Notes under the pieces: model-generated | The model's database searches: none | Told to the model about the DNA's origin: nothing | Seen by the model: the letters and a program-made list of their open reading frames with translations, nothing else | Part shown: in pieces, positions 1-7,027 of the stretch | Layout: each line of letters begins with the position of its first letter | How positions within the stretch are numbered: the stretch's first letter is position 1 | DNA from: an uncultured Bradyrhizobium sp. | GTDB lineage: Bacteria; Pseudomonadota; Alphaproteobacteria; Rhizobiales; Xanthobacteraceae | DNA: 64,000 nucleotides | Direction: 5' to 3' | Assembly (NCBI RefSeq): GCF_947648125.1 | Contig: NZ_CANSMR010000005.1 | Coordinates: forward strand, 1-64,000 | Position numbers and translations under genes: made by a program

Positions 1-54
1 CGTATCCAGGCTCTCGCTGCTCTCCGTCAGGAACTCGCGCAACAGATCGTCCAT
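1..54 (-). CDS. cheA: CheA-type chemotaxis histidine kinase, N-terminal fragment
   Basis: Only the first 18 codons are in the window; the gene continues past the left edge. The ATG is the complement of bases 52-54 and the peptide begins MDDLLREFLTESSESLDT, which is how alphaproteobacterial CheA proteins begin, at the start of the histidine phosphotransfer domain. CheA is the cytoplasmic kinase that phosphorylates CheY and CheB. The neighbouring chpT on the same strand fits the usual rhizobial arrangement. The call rests on 18 residues and on memory of the family, so it is likely but not proven. Confidence 0.6.
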   Translation of the reverse strand, partial: MDDLLREFLTESSESLDT

Positions 55-192
55 GAAACCAACCTTCGAAAAACGCCGAAAACGCTGCGGCGCGCAACAT
101 CGACGCGCCGGCCGGAACTTGGGTCAGCTTCTCCGCAAAGCGTTTAAGTTTGGTTGAGTAATTGGAAAAGAACGGGATCAACAAAGAGATAA

Positions 193-217
193 GGCCGCAC
201 GATCGAATCGTGCGGCC
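193..217 (-). terminator. Hairpin between chpT and cheA, probable terminator
   Basis: Two perfect 11-base arms (GGCCGCACGAT and ATCGTGCGGCC) enclose a three-base loop. On the minus strand the stem follows the chpT stop and precedes a moderately T-rich stretch. It probably ends chpT transcription before the next minus-strand gene. The T tract is weak, so efficiency is uncertain. Confidence 0.5.
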
Positions 218-256
218 GGTCGTAACTTTTGCTTAATGATGTTCCCGCGGCCGCGT

Positions 257-904
257 TCAGGACGCTAAGATAATGACCTTGTCGCCGTCGAGCGCGAGCG
301 TCACTTTCAACCCGCAGGCATCAGCCAAGAGGCGCGTGTAGTGCGGCTGCACCGCGTGCGCATCGACCGTGTTGGACGAGCTTGCATTGAGCAGGTCGAC
401 GATGTTCTGCGGCACCCGCGCATTGAGGCCCGCGGCCAGAATGCGGAAGCTCATCGTCTCGCCCTCGCCGACCGGATCGATGGTGAGTGTGCCGCCGCGC
501 GGTATCGTCTGCTGCGCGATGACCAGCATGTTCAACAGCAGCTTGACGCGGTTCTTGGGCAACAGCAGCCGCGGCAAATTCCAGGTCAGCGTCACCTTGC
601 CGTCCTCGATATGCCCCTTCGCCATGTTCTGGGCATCGCCGAGGTCGATCTGCGCGCCGGAGGAACCCGCGGCACCGAACGCCAGCCGGCAGAACTGCAG
701 CCGCGCCGAAGCGGTCTTGGCGCTCTTGCGGATCAGATCGAGCGCAAAGTCGCGGTCTTCGGGCTTGGGATTGTCGTCAAGGACCTCAAGCCCATTGACG
801 ATCGCCCCGACCGGACTGATGAGATCGTGACAGACCCGCGAACACAACAGCGCCGCGAGTTCGAGTGCATCGGGAGCGGGACCGGGAGACGAAGTGCCAG
901 ACAT
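257..904 (-). CDS. chpT: Histidine phosphotransferase ChpT
   Basis: In Caulobacter and relatives ChpT is a dimeric cytoplasmic phosphotransferase passing phosphate from the CckA hybrid kinase to CtrA and CpdR. The predicted 215-residue protein has the characteristic helix with the phosphorylated histidine in RVCHDLISPVGAI near residues 22-34, followed by a degenerate GHKL-like domain (LLLPKNRVKLLLNMLV, then a C-terminal ADACGLKVTLALDG segment). The start is placed at the ATG complementing 902-904, because family members begin shortly before the ALELAALLCSR segment; an upstream in-frame ATG at 955 would add 17 unlikely residues. It lies 200 bases upstream of cheA on the same strand, separated by a hairpin. 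Confidence 0.85.
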   Translation of the reverse strand: MSGTSSPGPAPDALELAALLCSRVCHDLISPVGAIVNGLEVLDDNPKPEDRDFALDLIRKSAKTASARLQFCRLAFGAAGSSGAQIDLGDAQNMAKGHIEDGKVTLTWNLPRLLLPKNRVKLLLNMLVIAQQTIPRGGTLTIDPVGEGETMSFRILAAGLNARVPQNIVDLLNASSSNTVDAHAVQPHYTRLLADACGLKVTLALDGDKVIILAS

Positions 905-1014
905 AGATTGTTTCCTGGAAAGCCGCACGCCGCGGGAGGAGTGCGAATCACGCATGCCTGTCGGCTTGATACACCGCGCAGACGGATGCTGCCAGCTTGC
1001 GGCGGGACTGATAA

Positions 1015-1082
1015 AGCATGATCCGGACCGGAACGGCCGCGTTAGCGCAAAGTGGAAACCGGTTTTCCGAAAAGATCATGCT
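1015..1082. repeat. Rhizobial intergenic palindromic element
   Basis: A 68-base element has 9-base terminal inverted repeats (AGCATGATC at 1015-1023, GATCATGCT at 1074-1082) and an inner GGAAACCGG core. Related pieces with the AACCGGTTTCC core occur at 14161-14253 and 34615-34663, always intergenic. This matches the RPE/RIME type of repeat known in rhizobia. It sits between the divergent chpT and cysQ. Confidence 0.7.
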
Positions 1083-1095
1083 CAAACAAGGGGAT

Positions 1096-1134
1096 GAGAT
1101 CGCGATGCGATGCCTTGCATCGCATCGCGATCTC
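1096..1134. promoter_or_regulatory. Perfect 18-bp hairpin upstream of cysQ
   Basis: Two exactly complementary 18-base arms (1096-1113 and 1117-1134) surround a CTT loop, ending 31 bases before the cysQ start. It is too long to be chance. It could be an mRNA leader hairpin, a bidirectional terminator protecting cysQ from antisense reads, or part of the adjacent repeat. The sequence alone does not decide. Confidence 0.55.
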
Positions 1135-1165
1135 AGGGAACACAAACAGGATATGAGACCCGCCC

Positions 1166-1993
1166 ATGAATAAGGCACAGCCGTCCCTGATCGGTTGCGA
1201 GGCTGCCGCCACGCTGCTCGAATCGCTGACCGAACTGGTGATCCAGGCCGGCGAGGCGATTCTTGCGGTCAACCGATCCGCCATGAGCGTCACCGGCAAG
1301 AGTGACGGCTCGCCGGTCACCGAGGCCGACCTCGCCGCCGATCACATCATCGTCGAAGGGCTGACGCGGCTGACGCCGCATGTGTCGCTGCTGTCGGAGG
1401 AGCGCGTCCATCTGGCGACGCCGCCCTACAAGGACAGTTTTTTCCTGATCGATCCGCTCGACGGCACCAAGGAGTTCGTCGCTGGCCGCAACGAATTCAC
1501 CGTCAATGTGGCGCTGGTCACGCAGGGCGTGCCGCTGCTCGGCATCGTCGGTGCGCCCGCGCTGGGGCTGATCTGGCGCGGCATCGTCGGCAGGGGTGCG
1601 GAGCGGTTGACGCTGCAGAATGGCGCGGTTTCGCGGGCGGTGCCGATCAAGAGCCGCCGCTGCCCGCCACGCGGCGCGCCTTGGACCGTTGCGGTCAGCC
1701 GTTCGCATGGCGATGCGCGCACCGAAGCCTTCATCGACGAACGCGGCGGCGCGGTGCGCGCCGTGCTGGGCTCGGCCGTCAAGTTCGGCCGCGTCGCCGA
1801 GGGCGAGGTCGATATCTATCCCCGCCTCTCGCCGACGTCCGAATGGGATGTGGCGGCCGGTCACGCGGTCGTCGTTGCGGCCGGCGGCAAGGTGACCGAT
1901 TCGAACGGGCGCCCATTGCATTTTGGGTTAGGCCGCGAAGACTTTCTGGTGCCGGAATTCATCGCGTGGGGCGACCCAGCCGCAGCATTGTAA
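1166..1993 (+). CDS. cysQ: 3'(2'),5'-bisphosphate nucleotidase CysQ
   Basis: CysQ removes the 3' phosphate of PAP (and PAPS), a by-product of sulfate assimilation, in the cytoplasm or at the inner face of the membrane. The 275-residue protein is an inositol-monophosphatase-fold enzyme. It has the metal-binding motif DPLDGTKEF around residues 93-101, the upstream SEE of the first metal site (LLSEERV), and a C-terminal SEWDVAAGHAVVVAAGG segment with the second metal-binding Asp. Length is normal. It is monocistronic and converges on the YHS-domain gene, which begins one base after its stop. A strong hairpin precedes it. Confidence 0.88.
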   Translation: MNKAQPSLIGCEAAATLLESLTELVIQAGEAILAVNRSAMSVTGKSDGSPVTEADLAADHIIVEGLTRLTPHVSLLSEERVHLATPPYKDSFFLIDPLDGTKEFVAGRNEFTVNVALVTQGVPLLGIVGAPALGLIWRGIVGRGAERLTLQNGAVSRAVPIKSRRCPPRGAPWTVAVSRSHGDARTEAFIDERGGAVRAVLGSAVKFGRVAEGEVDIYPRLSPTSEWDVAAGHAVVVAAGGKVTDSNGRPLHFGLGREDFLVPEFIAWGDPAAAL

Positions 1994-2500
1994 TTACTGC
2001 GCGAGGCTTTCTTCCAGCTCCGGCCAGCGCGCCGCGGCTTCCTTCAGGAAGCGCGCGGGATCGGCGGCGAAGGCGTCGCGGCTGTGTTCCCGGTTGAACA
2101 GATAAAGCCTGTTCCCGATGACGGCCCAGAAGCGCGGATTGCCGGCGCAGGTCACGCCCCGCACCAGATCGGTCGGATCGTAGCCGCCGAACTGCGGGCC
2201 ATAGATTTCAGGATGTGCCACGAACGAGGCGCGGTTGCCTTCGTTGCGGAAACGCCAGACCACGCCGCTGTCGGCGGCCTCGTATTCCGGCCGTCCCTGG
2301 GTGGCGGCGGCATCGGTGAAATAGGCGACGGGATCGAATCCCTCGATCGCAAGGCCAGAGTAGCGGTTCGTCACCACGCGCTCGGTCGTCGTGGCCTGAA
2401 CCGGCAAAGAGGGCCCGATGGCCGTTAAAATGCCCGCCAACAGGCCGAAAATCGCCATGCCCCGGCACGATCCATATCTTTCCTGCCGTTGTGCCGTCAT
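1994..2500 (-). CDS. Exported YHS-domain protein
   Basis: The protein has a basic N-terminus and a hydrophobic segment (AIFGLLAGILTAIGPSLPVQA) that looks like a signal peptide, then a YHS-type domain. Visible features are YSGLAIEGFDPVAYF, a central WRFRNEGNRASFVAHPE and a PQFGGY motif. YHS domains are small modules often near metal transport or redox proteins; here no cysteine ligand set is obvious beyond a single TCAG. The ATG at 2500 is used because it leaves a short n-region with several arginines; 2518 and 2458 are alternatives. It is transcribed away from eipA and toward cysQ. Its exact role is not known. Confidence 0.7.
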   Translation of the reverse strand: MTAQRQERYGSCRGMAIFGLLAGILTAIGPSLPVQATTTERVVTNRYSGLAIEGFDPVAYFTDAAATQGRPEYEAADSGVVWRFRNEGNRASFVAHPEIYGPQFGGYDPTDLVRGVTCAGNPRFWAVIGNRLYLFNREHSRDAFAADPARFLKEAAARWPELEESLAQ

Positions 2501-2611
2501 AGTTGATACCGATAACATCCGAGTCGAGGGGACACTGGGCGCAACCTAGAGCCGTGCCTGTTGGCATCAGGTTAAAGAGCAACGCCCGGAATTCGATAGC
2601 AGGGGTTCTTT

Positions 2612-3217
2612 ATGACTTTCGCATCACGCCTTGCCGCGGTCGCGTTTGCCGCGCTGATGTGCTGGAGCGCAGGGGCGTCCGCGCAGCAGCCCCCACCACC
2701 GCAATATCCACCGCCGCAGCGTGAACAGACCCCGTATACTTACGGGCCCGACGAACTGGTCGGTGCCGGACACAAGTTCTTCGGCAACGTCTCGCGCGGG
2801 CTTGCCTCGGTCATCGAGCGCGCCGTCAGCCAATGGGGCCTGCCCAACGGCTACGTGCTCGGCGAGGAAGGCTCCGGCGCGTTCGTGGCCGGGCTGCGCT
2901 ATGGCGAAGGCACGCTCTACACCAAGAACGCCGGCGACCTCCGGGTCTATTGGCAGGGTCCTTCGGTCGGATTCGACTGGGGCGGCGACGGCGCCCGCAC
3001 CATGACGCTGGTCTACAACCTGCCCTCGACGCAGGCGATCTATCAGCGCTTCGTCGGCATCGACGGCTCGGCCTATATCGTCGGCGGCTTCGGCATGACG
3101 GCGCTGACCGCCAACAACATCGTGCTGGTGCCGATTCGCTCGGGCATCGGCTTGCGGCTCGGCGCCAGCGTCGGCTATCTCAAATTCACCCCGCGCGCGA
3201 CCTGGAACCCGTTCTAG
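2612..3217 (+). CDS. eipA: DUF1134 envelope protein, EipA-like
   Basis: A 201-residue periplasmic protein: a signal peptide ending near ASAQQ, a short proline/glutamine linker, then a glycine-rich domain with FVAGLRYGEG, VGFDWGGDGARTM and a C-terminal GIGLRLGASVGYLKFT segment. This is the DUF1134 family; the Brucella member EipA is known to affect cell envelope integrity. The mature domain resembles a small beta barrel of the SYLF type in sequence style. Start and length agree with the family. It is followed by a membrane-anchored coiled-coil gene on the same strand after 142 bases, so co-transcription is possible. Confidence 0.85.
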   Translation: MTFASRLAAVAFAALMCWSAGASAQQPPPPQYPPPQREQTPYTYGPDELVGAGHKFFGNVSRGLASVIERAVSQWGLPNGYVLGEEGSGAFVAGLRYGEGTLYTKNAGDLRVYWQGPSVGFDWGGDGARTMTLVYNLPSTQAIYQRFVGIDGSAYIVGGFGMTALTANNIVLVPIRSGIGLRLGASVGYLKFTPRATWNPF

Positions 3218-3359
3218 GTCACTGCGCCGATCGGGTGATTGTGCCGGGCGCTCCGGAACGGTTAGCGATTCAGGTTAACGCGGCAAACGGGCTGGCCTTT
3301 GGCCGGCCCGCCGTGGCATTGTGATTAACAAATTCCTGCTTTCTTTGGAGTGACCCTTC

Positions 3360-4655
3360 ATGATCGAGCCGATCATGTACGCGGCGATCGGTTTCCTGAT
3401 CTCGATGCTGTGTGGCCTGATGATCGTTCCGCTGGTGCATAACCGGGCGGTGCGGCTGACCACGCGCCGCATGGAGGCGGCCACCCCGCTGTCGATGGCC
3501 GAGATCCAGGCCGACAAGGACCAGCTCCGCGCCGAGTTCGCCATGTCGGCCCGCCGGCTCGAGATGAGCGTCGACCAGCTCAAGAGCAAGACCACGAGCC
3601 AGCTCGCCGAGCTCGGCAAGAAGACCGATGCGATCAACCGCATGAAGATCGAGCTCGGCGAGAAGAACGCCGCGATCTTCGCGCTGGAGGCGCGCGAGAA
3701 GGCGATGAAGGAGCAGCTTCGCGCCACCGAGGAAGAGTTTTCTGCCAAGACCGAGCTGCTGCGCAACGCGGAGCAGGCGCTGACCGACAAGCAGGGCGAG
3801 CTTGGCAAGATCAACGCCGAGCTCAGCGACCGCTCGATGACGGCGGACAGCCGCCAGATCGAACTGGTCGCGGTGCGGACCCAGGTCGAGGAGTTGAAGA
3901 ACCGTGTCGGCGATGCCGCCAGGGAGTTTGCGGCAACCGAGGCCCGGCTCGCCCAGGAGCGCAACCAGTCGGAGACCGCAACGCGCGAGCTCACCGACGC
4001 GCGCGGCCGGGTCGAGAATCTGAGCCAGCGGGTCACCGATCTCGACCGCCAGCTGATCGTCCAGGTCAAGGAAGCCGAGATGCTCGGCAACCGCGTCACC
4101 GACCTCGAGACCCGGCTTGCGACCCAGGGCAAGCTGCTGGCCGAACGCGAATTCGAGAATGGCCAGCTCAAGCAAGCCAACGCCGCCGCCGAGCGGACGG
4201 TGCAGGAGCTGCGCGAGGAGATCGCTGCGACAACCGGCGGCAAATCGTCCGTGCTCGAGAGGCTGCGCCAGGAGAAGGCCGCGGTCGAAGAGCAGCTGCG
4301 CATCGCCCGCGACGATCGCGGCAAGCTGCAGCGCGATATCAACGCGATCCAGCAGCAGGCCGAGAGCTCCTGGGCGACCGAGCGGATGGAGAACGCGCTG
4401 CTGCGCGAGCGCATCAACGACATCGCCGCCGAGGTGGCCAAGCTCGCAATCCAGCTCGAGGGCCCCAATTCGGCGATCGAGGCCATGCTGGCGGCGGAGC
4501 CGACCGTGCCGGCCAAGGCGGCCGCCAAGCCCGCAAACGGTGCCGCGAATGGCGTCCCACCGGGCAGCGGCATGCCCGAAGGCGGCGGCACGCTCGCGGA
4601 GCGCATCCGAGCCCTGCAGTCACACGCCTCCCGCGCCCGCCAGCAAGGGGCTTAA
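3360..4655 (+). CDS. Membrane-anchored coiled-coil protein, function unknown
   Basis: The 431-residue protein starts with one transmembrane segment (roughly residues 5-25, IMYAAIGFLISMLCGLMIVP). Then comes a very long heptad-rich, charged region to about residue 375 that should form an extended coiled coil in the cytoplasm, and a low-complexity Ala/Pro tail. No enzymatic motif is visible. Similar proteins are common in Bradyrhizobium as conserved hypotheticals. The single N-terminal anchor with a long coil suggests a structural or scaffolding role at the inner membrane, but this is inference. The long open frame on the opposite strand is a shadow of its biased codons. Confidence 0.8.
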   Translation: MIEPIMYAAIGFLISMLCGLMIVPLVHNRAVRLTTRRMEAATPLSMAEIQADKDQLRAEFAMSARRLEMSVDQLKSKTTSQLAELGKKTDAINRMKIELGEKNAAIFALEAREKAMKEQLRATEEEFSAKTELLRNAEQALTDKQGELGKINAELSDRSMTADSRQIELVAVRTQVEELKNRVGDAAREFAATEARLAQERNQSETATRELTDARGRVENLSQRVTDLDRQLIVQVKEAEMLGNRVTDLETRLATQGKLLAEREFENGQLKQANAAAERTVQELREEIAATTGGKSSVLERLRQEKAAVEEQLRIARDDRGKLQRDINAIQQQAESSWATERMENALLRERINDIAAEVAKLAIQLEGPNSAIEAMLAAEPTVPAKAAAKPANGAANGVPPGSGMPEGGGTLAERIRALQSHASRARQQGA

Positions 4656-4672
4656 TTCCCGCAGGGTTTGGC

Positions 4673-4702
4673 TTGACACCCCTACCCGGCACTTCGTAAA
4701 TC
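4673..4702 (+). promoter_or_regulatory. Candidate promoter for tRNA-Val
   Basis: A consensus -35 hexamer TTGACA (4673-4678) is followed after 18 bases by a poor -10-like TAAATC (4697-4702), about 68 bases before the tRNA. The -35 is perfect, the -10 weak. Stable RNA genes in this group often have a strong -35, so the assignment is plausible. Confidence 0.4.
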
Positions 4703-4769
4703 GCACGCTCTGACGAAGCGCCACTTTTCGACCGGCCGCCGACCAGCGGCCTTTGGCACGTCAGATCCC

Positions 4770-4844
4770 GGACGCATAGCTCAGCGGGAGAGCGTTCCCT
4801 TCACACGGGAGAGGTCCAAGGTTCGATCCCTTGTGCGTCCACCA
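4770..4844 (+). tRNA. tRNA-Val (anticodon CAC)
   Basis: The acceptor arms GGACGCA (4770-4776) and TGCGTCC (4834-4840) pair perfectly, with discriminator A and an encoded CCA at 4842-4844. The D-arm holds AGCTCAGCGGGAGAGC, the anticodon loop reads TTCACAC giving CAC for valine, and the T-arm has GGTTCGATCCC. The last 47 bases, together with the following sequence, are repeated at 7028, marking this gene as an integration site. Confidence 0.97.
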
Positions 4845-4977
4845 TTCCCCGTCCTGAACCGCCGGGTACTTGTCGACATTCTGGTGCCCTTCGGGACCGC
4901 CTCATCAAAAATGTCGAAAACAACCCCATGCAAAGTAGCCGATACGAGCCGGATCAATGGGTTCCGCCATTTCCGGC
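4798..4977 (+). repeat. Left copy of a long direct repeat starting in tRNA-Val
   Basis: From 4798 the sequence is identical to 7028-7080 for 53 bases, covering the 3' part of the tRNA plus ATTCCCC. It then continues as an imperfect match (scattered substitutions and a six-base indel) until about 4977. The perfect part is the likely attachment-site core; the imperfect extension is flanking DNA shared by the two copies. Confidence 0.85.
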
Positions 4978-5124
4978 GTGCCGTCATGAGGCGTTGGTCC
5001 CGCTGCTCACCGATATAGTCGAGAACCGCCCTAGCCGGTCGGTTCGGACCTGACAACGAGCCCTTCAATCAGCGTAGCGAAATGTCGCGATAGGCCTACA
5101 GCGGACATGTATCTGATATATGAT

Positions 5125-5556
5125 CTAGCCATCCCGACCAGCATCCAGAATATCGAGCACCGGGCAATCGGGAGTAGCGCCCTCAGAGCATCGAGCGACC
5201 GTTTCCGCCAAGATAGTTTCGAGCTTAACAAGGTCGGAGAGCTTGCTGCGAACGCTCGCCAGATGTGCGCTCGCTATCTTGTGCACGTCGGCGCACGATG
5301 CACGTTCTGGCCCCCCTAGAGCCAGCATGGCTCGAATTTCCTCAAGCGTGAAGCCGAGGTCACGGGAACGCCGGATGAAAGCCAATGACCGCTTTTCGGC
5401 TGGCCCATAGACCCGCCGCCCGCTTGCCGTGCGTGGTGGCGGCGGCAGCATTTTGATGCGCTCGTAATAGCGGATGGTCTCGATGTTCACGCCGCTATGC
5501 TTGGACAACTCGCCGATTGAGATGTTTTCGGCTCCCGAAGACGTGATGGTCCGCAT
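5125..5556 (-). CDS. merR: MerR-family metal-responsive regulator
   Basis: A 143-residue regulator: N-terminal winged-helix domain (ISIGELSKHSGVNIETIRYY, residues 12-31), a dimerisation helix and three cysteines at 88, 123 and 131 in the positions expected for MerR-type metal sensors. The Cys123-Cys131 spacing is one residue shorter than I recall for classical MerR. The ATG complementing 5554-5556 is chosen because family proteins start just before this domain; an upstream start would reach across the promoter. It is divergent from merT, sharing a 48-base gap with an operator typical of MerR control. It likely represses and, with Hg(II), activates merT-merP. Confidence 0.85.
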   Translation of the reverse strand: MRTITSSGAENISIGELSKHSGVNIETIRYYERIKMLPPPPRTASGRRVYGPAEKRSLAFIRRSRDLGFTLEEIRAMLALGGPERASCADVHKIASAHLASVRSKLSDLVKLETILAETVARCSEGATPDCPVLDILDAGRDG

Positions 5557-5566
5557 GAAATCGTCC

Positions 5567-5597
5567 TTGATCCTGTAGTCACTACAGGATGTACGGT
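5567..5597 (+). promoter_or_regulatory. MerR-type promoter-operator with 19-bp spacer
   Basis: A -35-like TTGATC (5567-5572) and a -10-like TACGGT (5592-5597) are separated by 19 bases, the over-long spacer that defines MerR-activated promoters. The spacer holds a perfect dyad: arms ATCCTGTAGT (5570-5579) and ACTACAGGAT (5581-5590) around one C. The predicted transcript start is at or a few bases from the merT ATG at 5605, so the merT message may be leaderless. Confidence 0.8.
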
Positions 5598-5604
5598 TTA
5601 CCCC

Positions 5605-5991
5605 ATGACAATCAATCAAGCTGATCACATTGGCGACAACCGGCGGCAGCAAGGTCTCATAGCGGTGAGTGGGCTGCTCGGGGCGCTTGCGGCTTCGTCT
5701 TGTTGCATCTTGCCCCTCGTCCTGTTCGGCCTTGGGGTCAGTGGGGCATGGATTGGGAATTTCACCCAGCTAGCAGCCTATCAGCCGTACTTCATAACCG
5801 CGACGCTTGCGCTCCTCGGATATGGCTATTGGCTAGTTCACCGCTCATCAACGCGCGGCTGCGCTAACGGTGAAGCCTGCGCACGTCCGCTGCCAAGCCG
5901 CATCGTCAAGACAAGCCTCATCCTCGCAACGATCCTCGTCGTCGCCGCGCTCGGCCTCGACTTCATCGCGCCGCTTTTTTTCAACTCTTGA
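5605..5991 (+). CDS. merT: Mercuric ion transporter MerT
   Basis: MerT is an inner-membrane protein taking Hg(II) from periplasmic MerP and passing it inward. The 128-residue sequence has three hydrophobic segments, the paired cysteines Cys33-Cys34 in the first (ASSCCILPLVLFGLGVSG) and a second cysteine pair in the cytoplasmic loop (Cys86 and Cys92, CANGEAC). The segment SGAWIGNFTQLAAYQPYF is typical of the family. It starts 8 bases after the predicted -10, and merP follows 14 bases after its stop. No merA is found downstream, so imported mercury would not be reduced by a product of this island. Confidence 0.92.
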   Translation: MTINQADHIGDNRRQQGLIAVSGLLGALAASSCCILPLVLFGLGVSGAWIGNFTQLAAYQPYFITATLALLGYGYWLVHRSSTRGCANGEACARPLPSRIVKTSLILATILVVAALGLDFIAPLFFNS

Positions 5992-6005
5992 CCGGAGAAT
6001 TTCCC

Positions 6006-6293
6006 ATGAACAAGCACCCCCTCGCCGCAGCAGCATTTGCCCTAGGTATCATCGCGTCGTCTTCAGTGCTGGCAGCAGAGAAAACCCTTACATTGGCTGT
6101 AAAGAACATGGATTGCGCGGCCTGTCCTTCCATCGTCAAGGGCAGTCTGGAAGCCGTCCCCGGCGTTGCGAAAGTAGCGGTGTCCTACAAGGACAAGACG
6201 GCAACGGTCATCTACGACGACGCCAAGGCTGACGTGAACCAACTTACCTCGGCGACCACGAAGGCGGGTTATCCGTCCGCACCGAAGAGCTGA
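6006..6293 (+). CDS. merP: Periplasmic mercury-binding protein MerP
   Basis: A 95-residue exported heavy-metal-associated-domain protein. It has a signal peptide to about residue 24, then a ferredoxin-like HMA domain with the metal site NMDCAACP (Cys37 and Cys40) in place of the usual GMTCAAC. MerP captures Hg(II) in the periplasm and hands it to MerT. The ATG at 6006 follows CGGAGAATTTCCC, a reasonable ribosome site, and removes five extra residues of the longer frame. It lies between merT and the GDCCVxC gene in one operon. Confidence 0.92.
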   Translation: MNKHPLAAAAFALGIIASSSVLAAEKTLTLAVKNMDCAACPSIVKGSLEAVPGVAKVAVSYKDKTATVIYDDAKADVNQLTSATTKAGYPSAPKS

Positions 6294-6297
6294 TCCA

Positions 6298-6522
6298 ATG
6301 CTACTTCAATCGACTATCACCTGTCCGTATTGTGCGACCGCCAAAGCGGAGACGATGCCAACCGACGCTTGTCAGTTCTTCTACGAATGCACCGGCTGTG
6401 GGACAAAGCTGAAGCCCAAGGCAGGCGATTGCTGCGTATTCTGCTCCTACGGCTCAGTGCCCTGTCCGCCAATTCAGGCTGTCCGTTCCGGCGAACCAGG
6501 GACCGCCTCTTGCTGCGCGTGA
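6298..6522 (+). CDS. GDCCVxC-domain cysteine-rich protein
   Basis: A 74-residue protein with twelve cysteines: CPYC near the start, CTGC at 31-34, the signature GDCCVFC at 43-49, and a final CC. This is the GDCCVxC family, frequently found next to mer genes; in some members the last cysteine of the motif is selenocysteine, here it is cysteine. The start lies 4 bases after merP, so the two are almost certainly co-translated. A role in binding or handing over mercury is likely from context, but the mechanism is not established. Confidence 0.85.
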   Translation: MLLQSTITCPYCATAKAETMPTDACQFFYECTGCGTKLKPKAGDCCVFCSYGSVPCPPIQAVRSGEPGTASCCA

Positions 6523-6529
6523 ACAGGCG

Positions 6530-6902
6530 ATGACCAACGCACCAAGCCAAGCCTCCCGAGACTGGCTTGGCGGCGTCTACACCAGTTCGCTGGCGTGGTG
6601 GATGCCTAAAGCAGCTATTCTTGCCGGTCTGTTTGTCTCGGTATCTTTTCGCGCCGTGATCTGGATCATCGCCCTCGCCTGGATGGGCACGGCGTGCTTG
6701 TTGAATGCGAGGCGGTGTAATCGCACGCACTGCCGATACACTGGACCTTAATTATCTTGCGATGATCGCACCCGTTGCCTTGTTGGGCTTTGGGTTCGTT
6801 TCCGCAGGGATTTATGGATGGATTACCTTGGGTGTGTTCACTCTCGGCGGCAGCGGACTCATATGGTGGGCAACGGAACGGACCTGGGGCAAATTCTCTT
6901 AG
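6530..6902 (+). pseudogene. mer-associated small membrane protein, interrupted by a frameshift
   Basis: The first frame (6530-6751) encodes two hydrophobic segments and ends RRCNRTHCRYTGP followed by TAA. A second frame, entered one base later near 6748, continues NYLAMIAPVALLGFGFVSAG and a further hydrophobic stretch, ending ERTWGKFS at 6902. Proteins that I recall from other mer clusters run straight through this junction (RTHC..TGP then a hydrophobic helix), so the two parts appear to be one four-helix protein split by one extra base. It may be a true decay event or a sequencing error. It starts 8 bases after the GDCCVxC gene, as the last gene of the operon. Confidence 0.65.
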
Positions 6903-7027
6903 GTTTGTAAGGCGAGACGTAGCCCGCCGCGCGACAGTCCGAGCATACAGCCGTGCATTTCCCGTGCATCGCCCACAACGCAACTACTAAGCAATTGACT
7001 TTGTTGGCGTAAAAAACACACCCGCAG

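Noticed and set aside
4781-5068. ORFs reading through the tRNA-Val copies on the minus strand
   Set aside because: The translations come from tRNA complement and repeat sequence and are typical false genes; no integrase residues are seen.
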